A DNA stretch of 33,252 bases from an uncultured Clostridia bacterium (GCA_904387305.1 CAJFLB010000019.1:1-33252), one strand, 5' to 3'; shown: positions 15,380-23,920, counted from the stretch's first letter. The notes: generated from the letters alone by a model not told the origin. Translations and numbers: made by a program.

Positions 15380-15600
15380 GTTTTGGGACAGTTGGGACAG
15401 TTGGGACCAGATCTGTTTGGACCCTTTTGGAAGTATTTGATTATAGTCATATGAAAAAAAGTATAGAATGAAAAAGTTTTTATTTTCTATACTTTCTTTT
15501 TATTTCGTTATTTCATTATAAAATTCTAAAAAAGGGTCCAAACAGATCTGGTCCCAACTGTCCCAAACAGACCTGGTCCCAACTGACCCCAATTGGACAC
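15380..15600. repeat. GGGAC-family nested palindrome between convergent genes
   Basis: Core arms 15394-15428 and 15530-15564 are a perfect 35-base inverted repeat (GGGACAGTTGGGACC, then AGATCTG, ending in GGACCC and T's). Outward, both flanks continue as tandem variations of GGGACAGTT and its complement. Bases 15385-15408 carry three head-to-tail GGGAC units, and 15570-15597 the inverse. Inside sits an ordinary bidirectional terminator. It occupies almost the whole gap between the VanW-like and ypeB stop codons. Confidence 0.85.
15458..15495. terminator. Bidirectional terminator, VanW-like gene and ypeB
   Basis: Arms AAAGTATAGAA (15458-15468) and TTCTATACTTT (15485-15495), with A's before and T's after on the plus strand (CTTTTTAT) and the mirror on the minus strand (seven bases of A/T in AAAAAAA order on plus). 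Fits both convergent genes. Confidence 0.75.
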
Positions 15601-15608
15601 TTTCATTT

Positions 15609-16982
15609 CTAGATTGTTAACACACCGTTTCCTGTGTCTGTTATGATTAGTATATCTTCTTCTCTTCCATTCTCTGCATTAATATATACTAAAAATTCTT
15701 TATCATTTACTTTTCCTTTAAATTCATAGCATAAGATTTCTGTTTTCCATTCAGTTGGAATGATTGCCATTCCTTCACTTGTTAATTCTAATTTCGGATT
15801 TAAATTTTCCTTTGCTTCTTCACTGGTAATTTGTATATTACTGATATCTCTTTCGGTATGATTATTCAAATATCCTGTTGTTTCAATCCCTAGTATTTCT
15901 CCATTGTCTAAAGCTACCTTTACTTTTATTAAGTCTGGGTATGCAATTACATCTTCTTGCTTGTATGCATAATTAATGGTTGTGATTCCCTCTTGTGTTA
16001 TATAATAAGTTTCTTGCATACTACTAAATCCTCGATTTTCTAAAAATTCCTTTCCTTTTTGTGTTGCTTCTTCTTGTGATAAGATTTCTGCATTTACTTC
16101 TCTATTTGTGTTCATATATATAACATGTCCACCTTTTTGAGAAATAGATATATTGATGTTTTCATCATTATTGCCTGTGATCGAAAATGTATATGATGGA
16201 ATAGTTGCATTTTCAGATAATCCCAAATTAGAAATCTCTTTTATTTTATCTTTTCCTATAAATTCTTCTGCAATTCCTTTCGCAGTATTTTCATCAACAT
16301 CTTCTCCCGTTAATCCTTTTTTCTCTGTGCTTGTCATATGCTCAGAATAGGCTCCATCATAAATTAAGCCAGAATATTCATGAAAGTTTTCCTCTAAATT
16401 ACTAAAACTTTCTTTTGATATATTATCTACTTGTTGTGCAAATGCTACTGTTCCTTTCTCTGTTAATTCTCCCCATTCAAATCTTCCAGTATTTAAATCT
16501 TCTGATAATTGGTTTAACGTATTTTCTAATTCTGTACTATAAGAATGCAATTCTTCAAGATTTGCTAAATCCTCTTCTGTTAAACTTTCATTATATATAT
16601 TTTTTCTAGATAAAGAATAACTATAATCACTTACTTGATTTAAAAATTTTTCTGTATTTTCTAATTCTTGGCTTTCTACTGGTAACATACTTAAATAACT
16701 TTGTGCTAAATTTGCCTCTCTCCATAGATTAGTTAATGTTTCTGCACCATGCTCTGGTGTGGTAGAAATTAATGATTTTGCTAAATAGGTCTCTACATTT
16801 TGTACATAGTCAACTAATTCATAAAAAGCCATATTATATGAATTTTCTGAAGCTTGTCTATATTCTCTTTGTTTTTTGTATAAAATAATTCCTAGTATAG
16901 CAACCACAATTAAAAGAACCACAATAATGCTAAGCATATGCCCTTTTTTTAATCTTTCTTTCCATTCTATTAATTTATTCAT
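15609..16982 (-). CDS. ypeB: Germination protein YpeB
   Basis: A 457-aa protein with an N-terminal membrane helix (about 17-35), a helical region (NMAFYELVDYVQNVETYLAKS and on) typical of YpeB, and repeated PepSY-like modules in the C-terminal half (TAKGIAEEFIG, SQEEATQKGKEFL, TSEEAKENL, each followed by beta strands). YpeB is needed for correct localisation and stability of the cortex-lytic enzyme SleB in the spore. It lies directly downstream of sleB. I chose the ATG at 16980-16982 with GAAAGGAAGG before it. The earlier in-frame ATG touches the sleB stop and would translate that site. Probably transcribed in the forespore. Confidence 0.92.
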   Translation of the reverse strand: MNKLIEWKERLKKGHMLSIIVVLLIVVAILGIILYKKQREYRQASENSYNMAFYELVDYVQNVETYLAKSLISTTPEHGAETLTNLWREANLAQSYLSMLPVESQELENTEKFLNQVSDYSYSLSRKNIYNESLTEEDLANLEELHSYSTELENTLNQLSEDLNTGRFEWGELTEKGTVAFAQQVDNISKESFSNLEENFHEYSGLIYDGAYSEHMTSTEKKGLTGEDVDENTAKGIAEEFIGKDKIKEISNLGLSENATIPSYTFSITGNNDENINISISQKGGHVIYMNTNREVNAEILSQEEATQKGKEFLENRGFSSMQETYYITQEGITTINYAYKQEDVIAYPDLIKVKVALDNGEILGIETTGYLNNHTERDISNIQITSEEAKENLNPKLELTSEGMAIIPTEWKTEILCYEFKGKVNDKEFLVYINAENGREEDILIITDTGNGVLTI

Positions 16983-16999
16983 GCTTTTCCTTCCTTTCA

Positions 17000-17476
17000 T
17001 TATTTACAAAATCTATGTTTTCCGATTGTGATAACATGTGGTCTTGACCATATCCAACTATTGGTTGCTGTATCTGGATTAAAATAATACACACAACCTC
17101 CTGTCGGATCCCAACCATTTAAAGCATCTTGTGCAGCTTTATATACGGTAGAATCTTCATCAATTGGTTCATTAATTTGTCCATCTGCTACTGCAGTAAA
17201 AGCTCCTGATTGATAAATAACACCTGAAATAGAATTAGGAAATCGAGAGTCTTTTACTCGATTTAGGATAACTGCTCCAACAGCTACTTGTCCCTCATAT
17301 GGTTCCCCTCTTGCTTCTCCATTTATTGCTCTTGCCATTAATTGAACATCTGATGTGTGAGAACTTGCTGCATAACTAACATTTTGTGTCATATTTTCTT
17401 GACTAACTGTAACAAAAATAACAAATGTTATTATCAATATAATAAATATACTTAAAATTTTAATAATATTTTTCAA
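17000..17476 (-). CDS. sleB: Spore cortex-lytic enzyme SleB (catalytic domain only)
   Basis: A 158-aa protein with an N-terminal hydrophobic signal or anchor (about 4-24) and a SleB/CwlJ hydrolase domain. MARAINGEARGEPYEGQVAVGAV holds the predicted catalytic Glu54; ILNRVKDSRFPNSISGVIYQ and GCVYYFNPDTATNSWIWSRP are further conserved blocks. It degrades cortex peptidoglycan during germination. Bacillus SleB also has an N-terminal peptidoglycan-binding domain; this one does not. The start is TTG at 17474-17476, with GAGGTGAT five bases before it. Followed immediately by ypeB, the usual bicistron. Confidence 0.92.
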   Translation of the reverse strand: MKNIIKILSIFIILIITFVIFVTVSQENMTQNVSYAASSHTSDVQLMARAINGEARGEPYEGQVAVGAVILNRVKDSRFPNSISGVIYQSGAFTAVADGQINEPIDEDSTVYKAAQDALNGWDPTGGCVYYFNPDTATNSWIWSRPHVITIGKHRFCK

Positions 17477-17530
17477 ATAATCACCTCATAATCTAAATAT
17501 ATTTTTCAGTCTGTTTTCTAGTTATCTCTT

Positions 17531-17555
17531 AAAGATAGATATATTTTCTATCTTT
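17531..17555. other. Hairpin in the divergent region upstream of sleB
   Basis: Arms AAAGATAGA (17531-17539) and TCTATCTTT (17547-17555), followed on the plus strand by ATTTTTTCTTTTTT. It has the form of a plus-strand intrinsic terminator, yet no plus-strand gene ends here. It may insulate the divergent promoters or end an antisense transcript. Confidence 0.5.
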
Positions 17556-17589
17556 ATTTTTTCTTTTTTATAAAAATTTATTCCATTTT

Positions 17590-17618
17590 TTGAAATTTTA
17601 TTATATTTATGTTAAAAT
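17590..17618 (+). promoter_or_regulatory. Promoter of the UgtP-like gene
   Basis: TTGAAA (17590-17595), 17-base spacer, TAAAAT (17613-17618). The leader that follows (about 17638-17682) can fold: AAATAATAA pairs with TTTATTATTT and CCTA with TAGG, just before the ribosome-binding site. A regulatory role for this fold is not established. Confidence 0.65.
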
Positions 17619-17699
17619 TGAACTACAAAATAATTTTAAATAATAAGAAGGCCTAAGTTTGTTGCATAGGAATTTATTATTTTGAAAAAGGAGATTATC

Positions 17700-18830
17700 A
17701 TGAAAATTTTAATTTTTTATGCATCTTATGGTGGAGGACATCTTAATGCTGCAAAATCTATTCATGAATGTTTAAAAAATGATTATAAAGATAAAAACAT
17801 AAATGTAGAATTAATCGACTGTATGAAATATGTCAATAAAACAATAGAGAAAATGACAACAAAAGCTTATAATGAAATGGCTAAAAAAGCCCCTTGGGCT
17901 TGGGGAAGAATTTACTCTGATTCTCAAAAAGGCCCACTTGCTCATATTACCAGTCGTTCAAATAAAATTATGGCCATTAAATTATTAAGACTTTTAAGAG
18001 AAAAACAACCTGATTTAATTATTTCTACTCATCCTTTTGGGAGCCAGATGTGTAGCTATTTGAAAAGAAAAGGAAAAATTACTGCTAAAATTGCAACCAT
18101 TATGACAGATTTTGCACCACATGACCAATGGTTGGTTGGTTCAGATTACACAGATTACTATTTTGTCGCACATGAAAATATGAAAAAATATTTAAAAAGA
18201 AAAGGTATTCCCAATTCAAAAATATTTGCAACAGGAATTCCTTTATCTAGTAGATTTTTAAAAGATTTCCATAGAGATGAAATTTTTAAAGAATTAAATT
18301 TAATACCAGATAAAAAAACTATATTATTTTTTGGCGGTGGAGAATTCGGATTAGGAAAAACTAGAACAGTTGAAATTTTTGAAGGTTTTGTAAAGTATTG
18401 TAAAAATATGCAAATCATTGCAATTAGCGGAAAAAATGAAAAAATGAAATTAGCTTTTGAAAAAATTGTTTCTAAATATCAAAGAAAAGATAGTATTCTT
18501 GTTTTTGAATATACTAGTCAAGTTCCAGAATTTATGAGTATTTCAGATTTAGTTGTTACAAAACCTGGTGGATTAACGACCACAGAAAGTTTAGCTTCTC
18601 ATTTACCTATGGTCATTATCAATCCAATTCCTGGTCAAGAGGAAAAAAACGCAAAATTTTTAGTAAAAAATGGTATTGCCATATGGATTAAAAAACAAGA
18701 TAATGTAGAAGAAACATTAAAAAATTTATTTTCACATCCAGAAACTTTAGAAACAATGAAAGAAAACACAAAAAAATTGGCAAAATTACATTCTACCAAA
18801 GATATTTGTGATATTTTATTAAAAAAATAA
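17700..18830 (+). CDS. UgtP/MGDG-synthase-like diacylglycerol glycosyltransferase
   Basis: A 376-aa GT28-type (GT-B) glycosyltransferase. The N-terminal acceptor domain begins MKILIFYASYGGGHLNAAKS, the MGDG synthase signature (GGGH at 11-14), with ISTHPFGSQ and TDFAPHDQW following. The C-terminal sugar-nucleotide domain has FFGGGEFGLGK and KPGGLTTTESLA. It probably adds glucose or galactose to diacylglycerol, making glycolipids and lipoteichoic-acid anchors at the inner membrane face. The pgm and UDPGP genes at 25672 and 27959 could supply its UDP-sugar. I chose the ATG at 17700 with AAGGAG before it; six upstream codons are open but lack a site. Confidence 0.88.
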   Translation: MKILIFYASYGGGHLNAAKSIHECLKNDYKDKNINVELIDCMKYVNKTIEKMTTKAYNEMAKKAPWAWGRIYSDSQKGPLAHITSRSNKIMAIKLLRLLREKQPDLIISTHPFGSQMCSYLKRKGKITAKIATIMTDFAPHDQWLVGSDYTDYYFVAHENMKKYLKRKGIPNSKIFATGIPLSSRFLKDFHRDEIFKELNLIPDKKTILFFGGGEFGLGKTRTVEIFEGFVKYCKNMQIIAISGKNEKMKLAFEKIVSKYQRKDSILVFEYTSQVPEFMSISDLVVTKPGGLTTTESLASHLPMVIINPIPGQEEKNAKFLVKNGIAIWIKKQDNVEETLKNLFSHPETLETMKENTKKLAKLHSTKDICDILLKK

Positions 18831-18835
18831 ATTTT

Positions 18836-18861
18836 CCCGGCACTCTATTAGATGTGCCGGG
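18836..18861. terminator. G+C-rich hairpin shared by two convergent genes
   Basis: Arms CCCGGCAC (18836-18843) and GTGCCGGG (18854-18861), the most stable short stem in the window. It starts six bases after the UgtP-like stop. On the other strand it contains the last codons and stop (18848-18850) of the AbrB-like gene in its loop. The minus side is followed by AAAATTTATTTTTTT. It probably terminates both genes, although the plus side lacks a T-run. Confidence 0.6.
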
Positions 18862-19111
18862 TTATCCATATCTCTCCATCTGAAAGAAACGTAATCAGTT
18901 CATTTGGAGAAATATGGAGATATGCTGGAATAAAGAAACGCCCCTTCTCATCTAGGGCCCTACTCCCTAAAACTTGTAGTCCATCCCACTCCTCTTTATA
19001 AGGAACTAATAAAATTTTTCCGTCTACCAAAGTAAGTAATATTTTATTTGCTCCTTTTAAATTAGAGCGGTCCAGAAGTTCTTTCGGAATAGTCATCCGT
19101 CTCTCTTCCAT
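18848..19111 (-). CDS. AbrB/SpoVT-like small protein with two swapped-hairpin motifs
   Basis: An 87-aa protein with two AbrB-like halves. The first is RRMTIPKELLDRSNLKGANKI (residues 4-24) with LVDGKILLVP. The second, RALDEKGRFFIPAYL (51-65) with FLSDGEIWITR, is the better match (consensus x-D-x-KGRI-x-IP). MraZ shares this tandem plan but is longer and sits with mraW. A DNA-binding transition-state-type regulator or antitoxin is likely; no toxin gene adjoins. I chose the ATG at 19109-19111 with AAGGGGGAAG before it; the 17 upstream open codons cover the promoter. G+C is visibly higher than in its neighbours. Confidence 0.7.
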   Translation of the reverse strand: MEERRMTIPKELLDRSNLKGANKILLTLVDGKILLVPYKEEWDGLQVLGSRALDEKGRFFIPAYLHISPNELITFLSDGEIWITRHI

Positions 19112-19144
19112 TTTGCTTCCCCCTTTCATGGGTTTATTTATTTT

Positions 19145-19173
19145 ATTATACCAAAAAAACAAATCTTTTTCAA
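19145..19173 (-). promoter_or_regulatory. Promoter of the AbrB-like gene
   Basis: Minus strand: TTGAAA (19168-19173), 17-base spacer ending TGG (extended -10), TATAAT (19145-19150). Lies within the open upstream extension of the AbrB-like frame, supporting the shorter start. Confidence 0.7.
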
Positions 19174-19221
19174 ATTATGTAAATCTTAGTTGCTAAAATA
19201 ATATCTCCCTTTGGATAATTT

Positions 19222-19821
19222 TTACAATTCTCTTCTTCCCTCTAAAGCTTTTGTCAATGTAATCTCATCTGTATACTCTAAATCCCCACCAACTGGTATT
19301 CCATGGGCTATCCTTGTTACTTTTATCCCTAAAGGTTTAATTAATTTAGATAAATACATGGCTGTTGCTTCACCTTCCACTCTTGGATTGGTAGCAAGTA
19401 TAACTTCTTTTACAGTTCCATCCATTAATCTGGCCAATAATTCTTTTATTTTTATATCATCAGGTCCTACACCATTCATTGGAGAAATCGAACCATGTAA
19501 GACATGATATACACCTTTGAATTCATGTGTTTTCTCCATAGCAATCACATCTCTTACGTCTTCTACAACACAGATAGAGGATGCCTCTCTTTTTGGATTA
19601 CTACAAATCGGACAAGGATCCGTATCAGAAATGTTATAGCATTGACTACAATATTTTAAATTCTTTTTGGCTTCTAGAATAGAATTTACAAATTCTTTTG
19701 TTTCCTCTTCTGAACTATTTAAAATATAAAAAGCTAATCTTGCAGCTGTTTTATGTCCGATACTTGGTAATTTTTCAAAACTTTCTATTAATTTTTCGAT
19801 TGATGGTGAATATAATGACAT
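19222..19821 (-). CDS. recR: Recombination mediator protein RecR
   Basis: A 199-aa protein of normal RecR length. A helix-hairpin-helix is at about 10-35 ([16 protein letters not shown]). A four-Cys zinc finger follows (C58, C61, C70, C73), then a Toprim domain (about 81-175, [10 protein letters not shown] through [14 protein letters not shown]) and a C-terminal Walker-B-like segment ([19 protein letters not shown]). It helps load RecA on single-stranded gaps with RecO and RecF. The order dnaX-ybaB-recR is a widely conserved cluster. The ATG follows GGAGG. Confidence 0.97.
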   Translation of the reverse strand: MSLYSPSIEKLIESFEKLPSIGHKTAARLAFYILNSSEEETKEFVNSILEAKKNLKYCSQCYNISDTDPCPICSNPKREASSICVVEDVRDVIAMEKTHEFKGVYHVLHGSISPMNGVGPDDIKIKELLARLMDGTVKEVILATNPRVEGEATAMYLSKLIKPLGIKVTRIAHGIPVGGDLEYTDEITLTKALEGRREL

Positions 19822-19880
19822 TTTGTACCTCCATTTTATTTGTTTATATATTCATATATTTAATGCAACATAGTTTTTTG

Positions 19881-19912
19881 TTGAATAGGAAAAATTGATT
19901 TTTCCTATTCAA
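19881..19912. repeat. 14-bp-stem palindrome in the recR leader
   Basis: Perfect arms TTGAATAGGAAAAA (19881-19894) and its complement (19899-19912) around TTGA. It lies between the ybaB terminator and recR. It lacks a T-run on the minus strand, so a leader structure or processing site is as likely as termination. Confidence 0.6.
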
Positions 19913-19917
19913 TAAAA

Positions 19918-19949
19918 AGAGATTATTCGGAAAACCGATAATCCCTCTT
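19918..19949 (-). terminator. Terminator of ybaB
   Basis: Minus strand: a stem of about 12 pairs with one bulge (GAGGGATTATCGG and CCGAATAATCTC) around TTTT, followed by TTTTTATT. Six bases after the ybaB stop, so recR may be only partly read through. Confidence 0.75.
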
Positions 19950-19954
19950 ATTTT

Positions 19955-20299
19955 TTACATAAATCCTGGTATATTAAATTTTCCTAATTGATCAGCTTGT
20001 GCACTATCTACTTTTCTTAAAGCTTCATTTACACATGTTAATATTAAATCTTCTAACATTTCTACATCGTCAGGATCTACAACATCTTTTTGAATTTTGA
20101 TTTCTTTAATTACTTTTTCTCCTGATACCTTCACAGATATTGCTCCACCACCTGCTGTTGCTTCAAAATCTTTACTTGCTAATTCTGCTTGTGATTTTTC
20201 CATATCCTCTTGCATTTTTTTTGCTTGTTTCATTAAGTTGTTCATATTCATTCCGCCGAATCCTCCCATTCCTCCTGGGAATCCACCTCTTTTTGACAT
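19955..20299 (-). CDS. YbaB/EbfC family nucleoid-associated protein
   Basis: A 114-aa protein. It starts with a Gly/Met/Phe-rich stretch ([21 protein letters not shown]), then the YbaB core: [42 protein letters not shown] and a helix ending in KFNIPGFM. Family members are small dimers that bind DNA with little specificity. It sits between dnaX and recR as in most bacteria. I chose the ATG at 20297-20299 with AAGGAATG before it; the 14 extra upstream codons lack a site. Confidence 0.93.
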   Translation of the reverse strand: MSKRGGFPGGMGGFGGMNMNNLMKQAKKMQEDMEKSQAELASKDFEATAGGGAISVKVSGEKVIKEIKIQKDVVDPDDVEMLEDLILTCVNEALRKVDSAQADQLGKFNIPGFM

Positions 20300-20360
20300 A
20301 ATTTCACATTCCTTTCTTTTTATAGTATTATTTTTTTCCAATCATGATTTCGTTTTGAAA

Positions 20361-20389
20361 ATAAAATTAATTGTAATCATTAATTTTAT
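20361..20389 (-). terminator. A/T-only hairpin after dnaX
   Basis: Perfect 10-bp arms ATAAAATTAA and TTAATTTTAT around nine bases, followed by TTTC on the minus strand. A weak attenuator between dnaX and ybaB is possible. Confidence 0.4.
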
Positions 20390-20417
20390 GCAAATAAAAC
20401 CTGTATAATGTAATGTT

Positions 20418-22049
20418 CTATTCAATGACATGAAATGGTATATCTGAATCATTTGCAATACTTTTAATATTTGGTTCTTTTGTTTCTCCTACATTTCCAA
20501 CATTTGTAATATATTTTATATTCATTGGCTTTCCTGAAGCCATAGAAACCAAATTAGTAAGTTCTTTTATATTTTCTTGTTTTTCTAATACGGTTTTTCC
20601 AAATGATGTTAAACCATTAGGAAATTCTATTCCAACTGTCATATCATTAATTTCTCTAGCTCTCGTATTTATTAGGTTGGTATATAATACGATTTTTCCA
20701 TTTTGTTTTAAATCCCTTACAATCTGTGGCCAATATTCTTCTACCTTATTAGAATATGTTGATGTTTCCATTTTCTTTGGGCCACTACTTGTTTTCTTTT
20801 CATTGTTTTTTACAGTTTGTGTATTATTAGCAGGTATATTATATGCCATTTTTACTTCTGTAGTAACTGGCTGTTGTCTATAACTATTGGCATTTCCCGT
20901 ATGACTTCTTAAATAATTTTCAATTTTATCTACTCTTTGTTCTAAGTCACTGTTTCCTACAGAATTTATTGTTAATTTACTACAAAGCTTTATAATTCCT
21001 GCTTGAAAAATAATATTTTTTTGTGTAGAAAATTTCATTTCATTTTCTAACTCTGAAAATGCATACACTAAATTGATTAATCTTTCCTTTTCAACTGTCT
21101 CTGAAATTTCCTTTACTTTTACTTTTTCCTCTTCACTATATAGTTCTAGATGATTGGTTGCCTTATATAACAAGATGTCTTTAACATATTTTATGATTTC
21201 CCATAATAAATTTGAAATATCTTTTCCATCTTCTAAAACTTCATTCACTGTTACAAGTGCTTTATCCACATCATATCGTATGATAGCTTCTACAATATCA
21301 TGAACATATACCATTTTAGGTATTCCTACTAAGTCTTTTATTTTATCCTCATCAATTTGATTTTCACCATCTTGAATACATCTTTCTAAGATAGATAACG
21401 CATCTCTCATAGCCCCTTCTGATAAAGTAGCGACAATTTGTAATGCTTCTTTTGTTATTTCTATATTACTTTCTTTACAAACAATTTCTAATCTTTTGAT
21501 AATATCCCCATTAGATATTTTCTTAAAATCAAATCTCTGACATCTCGATAAAATTGTTGCTGGTAATTTTTGTGGTTCTGTTGTAGCCAATATAAATTTT
21601 ACATGTTCAGGTGGCTCTTCCAATGTTTTTAATAAAGCATTAAATGCCCCTGTTGATAACATATGTACCTCATCAATAATATATACTCTGTATTTAGCTT
21701 TTGTTGGCAAAAAGTTTACTTCTTCTCTGATACTTCTAATATCTTCAACACTATTATTAGATGCTGCATCCATTTCTACGATATCTGTTAAAGAACCTGA
21801 AATTGCCCCTTTACAAATTTCACATTCATTACATGGTTCTCCATCTTTTGGATTTAAGCAGTTAATTGCTCTTGCTAATATTTTAGCAGCTGATGTCTTT
21901 CCTGTTCCTCTTCCACCATTAAATAAATATGCATGTCCTACTCTATTGGCTATAATTTGATTTTTCAATGTTCTTGTTATATGTTCTTGCCCCACCATTT
22001 CCGAAAAATTCAGTGGTCTAAATTTTCTATAAAGCGCTGTGTACCCCAT
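20418..22049 (-). CDS. dnaX: DNA polymerase III subunits gamma and tau
   Basis: A 543-aa clamp-loader ATPase. Walker A is GGRGTGKTS (45-53). Zinc-binding cysteines are at 64, 73, 76 and 79. The DEVH Walker B is at 126-129, sensor 1 is LATTEP (154-159), and the arginine-finger motif is SRC (168-170). Domain III lies at about 220-360, and a tau-type tail follows with a Gly/Asn/Gln-rich linker and a C-terminal domain. It loads the beta clamp at replication forks. I chose the ATG at 22047-22049 (MGYTALYRKFRP is the conserved start) with AAAGGATG before it; 20 upstream codons are open only because of the leader. Downstream of the SRP RNA and upstream of ybaB-recR. Confidence 0.96.
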   Translation of the reverse strand: MGYTALYRKFRPLNFSEMVGQEHITRTLKNQIIANRVGHAYLFNGGRGTGKTSAAKILARAINCLNPKDGEPCNECEICKGAISGSLTDIVEMDAASNNSVEDIRSIREEVNFLPTKAKYRVYIIDEVHMLSTGAFNALLKTLEEPPEHVKFILATTEPQKLPATILSRCQRFDFKKISNGDIIKRLEIVCKESNIEITKEALQIVATLSEGAMRDALSILERCIQDGENQIDEDKIKDLVGIPKMVYVHDIVEAIIRYDVDKALVTVNEVLEDGKDISNLLWEIIKYVKDILLYKATNHLELYSEEEKVKVKEISETVEKERLINLVYAFSELENEMKFSTQKNIIFQAGIIKLCSKLTINSVGNSDLEQRVDKIENYLRSHTGNANSYRQQPVTTEVKMAYNIPANNTQTVKNNEKKTSSGPKKMETSTYSNKVEEYWPQIVRDLKQNGKIVLYTNLINTRAREINDMTVGIEFPNGLTSFGKTVLEKQENIKELTNLVSMASGKPMNIKYITNVGNVGETKEPNIKSIANDSDIPFHVIE

Positions 22050-22139
22050 AATTATCACATCCTTTATATCTTTTCCCGTGCAATGTTGTTTTTTGGTTAT
22101 AGGAAGCAAATTCCTATAATATAAAAAATGGTCCTACTA

Positions 22140-22255
22140 TTTAATCTCTCTATGGAAAGTATACCACATAAAGATAAACTACTTATTGCTGCTTCCTTCC
22201 GGACCTGACAAGATTCATAGGTCTTTATTGGATACTCTCCATACAAAGATTAAAT
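22140..22255 (-). ncRNA. ffs: Signal recognition particle RNA, small bacterial type
   Basis: The minus strand contains the invariant apical hairpin GGTCCGGAAGGAAGCAGC (the Ffh-binding site, around 22187-22210). The 5' end TTTAATCT-TTGTATGG pairs with the 3' end CCATAGAG-AGATTAAA, closing a rod of about 116 nt. This is the size of the short (4.5S-like) SRP RNA without the Alu domain. It carries its own promoter at 22270-22298. A T-run (CATTTTTT) follows about 13 bases after the 3' arm. Exact ends are estimated from the pairing. It lies upstream of dnaX, a known arrangement in Firmicutes. Confidence 0.93.
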
Positions 22256-22269
22256 AATATACCATTTGT

Positions 22270-22298
22270 ATTATATACTGATTTTTATATTTAATCAA
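22270..22298 (-). promoter_or_regulatory. ffs: Promoter of the SRP RNA gene
   Basis: Minus strand: TTGATT (22293-22298), 17-base spacer, TATAAT (22270-22275). The predicted start is about 7-14 bases before the first paired base of the RNA. Confidence 0.7.
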
Positions 22299-22316
22299 GT
22301 CTTATTTCAGAATAAT

Positions 22317-23069
22317 TTAGTTATGAATTCTTTTAAAAACAATATCTTCTAAATTTGTAATTTCTGTAGAAGTATTTCCTTCTTCTATCACATTTCCTGT
22401 TGGTAATTCTGTTTTTATTTCTGCTTGATATTGTTTACCACTTTCTAATGTAATAGTCAAATAAAAAGCTAAATTTACTTTTAAATCTTCTTCTGCAACA
22501 CCTGCTTTTTTTAGTAATTCGCCATGATTAATTTCTTCTTCATCAGATTGATATTTTGTCACATTATTGTTTGAGCATCTAAATGCAATAATGCCTCCTT
22601 GATTTGAAATCTTTAGATTTTTCAAATCTGATTCTACATCTCCTGTATATTCTAGACTTTGTATGATATCTTCATCATTATATTGAAATATGACATTTTC
22701 TTCTTCTGCATTTGGCTTATATAGTTTTATATTATCTGTATTCTTAGCTTCTATTTGAAAATTATCTACACGAACAGATTTTATAATTTCTGTTTTATCA
22801 TATGCATCATTTTTATCTATGTATAAATAAATATCATTTGATTGGTGTACGTCAAATGACCATCTTGTATTTGTCTGTCCATCATCCATTCCCTCTTGTG
22901 TACTAATGATAGCAATTTTACTTAGATTAAATGGCATATTGGTTTCTCCTTCTACATTATATCTTAAAACCAATAAACCTACCACAAACAAAATAACGAC
23001 TATAATAACCATTATCATGCAAATATGAAAACTCTTTGTTTTCGTTAAATCTTTTAATTTATCAATCAT
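22317..23069 (-). CDS. Hypothetical single-pass membrane protein with extracytoplasmic domain
   Basis: A 250-aa protein with one N-terminal membrane helix (about 16-36) and a large outer domain, mostly beta strands with acidic loops (for example TRWSFDVHQSNDIYLYIDKND and FYLTITLESGKQYQAEIKTELP). No lipobox Cys, protease motif or family signature is recognised. The ATG follows AGGAGG. It is the first gene downstream of tadA on the minus strand, 114 bases away. Its role, possibly in the envelope, cannot be assigned. Confidence 0.75.
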   Translation of the reverse strand: MIDKLKDLTKTKSFHICMIMVIIVVILFVVGLLVLRYNVEGETNMPFNLSKIAIISTQEGMDDGQTNTRWSFDVHQSNDIYLYIDKNDAYDKTEIIKSVRVDNFQIEAKNTDNIKLYKPNAEEENVIFQYNDEDIIQSLEYTGDVESDLKNLKISNQGGIIAFRCSNNNVTKYQSDEEEINHGELLKKAGVAEEDLKVNLAFYLTITLESGKQYQAEIKTELPTGNVIEEGNTSTEITNLEDIVFKRIHN

Positions 23070-23183
23070 ATCTTCCTCCTGATAAATATTGATATATTAT
23101 ACAGCATTTTTTACGTTTCGTCAAACTTTCTGTTTGCATTTACGTGCAATATAGTCTGCAATTTAACTTTTACATATACATTT

Positions 23184-23639
23184 CTATTTTTTTATTCTTC
23201 TTAATTCTTTAAAAAAATCTTTTAAAATTTTTTCACACTCTGTTTTCATTATACCTGTTTCTACTTCTACTTTATGATTAAATGGATAATCTTCAAATAG
23301 ATTTAAAACTGAACCTGCTGCTCCTGTCTTTTCATCTAATGTGCCTATATACAGCTTTTTTATTCTAGCATTGATAATTGCTCCTGCACACATACTACAT
23401 GGTTCTAGTGTTACATACATTTCACAATCTAGTAATCTCCAAGAATCTAATTTTTTACTTGCTTTTTGTATGGCAACCATTTCAGCATGTTTTGTGGTGT
23501 CTTTTTTCGTTTCTTTTACATTATGTCCTCTTGCGATAATTTTTCCATCTTTTACAATGACACATCCTACGGGAACTTCTAATTTATCATATGCCTTTTT
23601 TGCTTCTTTTAGAGCTTCTCGCATAAATTTTTCTTCCAT
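23184..23639 (-). CDS. tadA: tRNA-specific adenosine deaminase
   Basis: A 151-aa zinc deaminase. The catalytic motif HAE is at 51-53 (TTKHAEMVAIQKA) and PCSMCAGAI provides zinc cysteines 81 and 84. The N-terminal VPVGCVIVKDGKIIARGHN block and C-terminal helix are as in TadA. It converts A34 to inosine in tRNA-Arg(ACG). The ATG follows GGAGG. The 280 bases upstream hold a hairpin terminator (23871-23912) and otherwise no gene that I can see. Confidence 0.95.
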   Translation of the reverse strand: MEEKFMREALKEAKKAYDKLEVPVGCVIVKDGKIIARGHNVKETKKDTTKHAEMVAIQKASKKLDSWRLLDCEMYVTLEPCSMCAGAIINARIKKLYIGTLDEKTGAAGSVLNLFEDYPFNHKVEVETGIMKTECEKILKDFFKELRRIKK

Positions 23640-23870
23640 GTTTCCTCCATTTTTGTAATATCTATATTAATAAAACATTTACATTATTTTGCATTTTCTT
23701 CCTTTGTCTAATTGTATTTTATTATAAAAAGTCGACTTTGTCTAGAGAGTATTGATGATTGGTAATATCCTTATTTACTAAAATTTTACTACAGATTTGT
23801 CGACGTAAAAAATTGCATAGTAATTTTTCTGTGCAACGTTGTTTTTTTAGTTAGCCTTTGAATCAAGTGC

Positions 23871-23912
23871 AAAATGCGAGATTCTGTTTTATATAACATC
23901 ATCTCGCATTTT
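23871..23912. terminator. Hairpin downstream of the 168-aa gene
   Basis: Perfect 12-bp arms AAAATGCGAGAT (23871-23882) and ATCTCGCATTTT (23901-23912). It begins about eight bases after the stop of the 168-aa gene and ends in TTTT on the minus strand. Confidence 0.6.
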
Positions 23913-23920
23913 ATTTTTAC

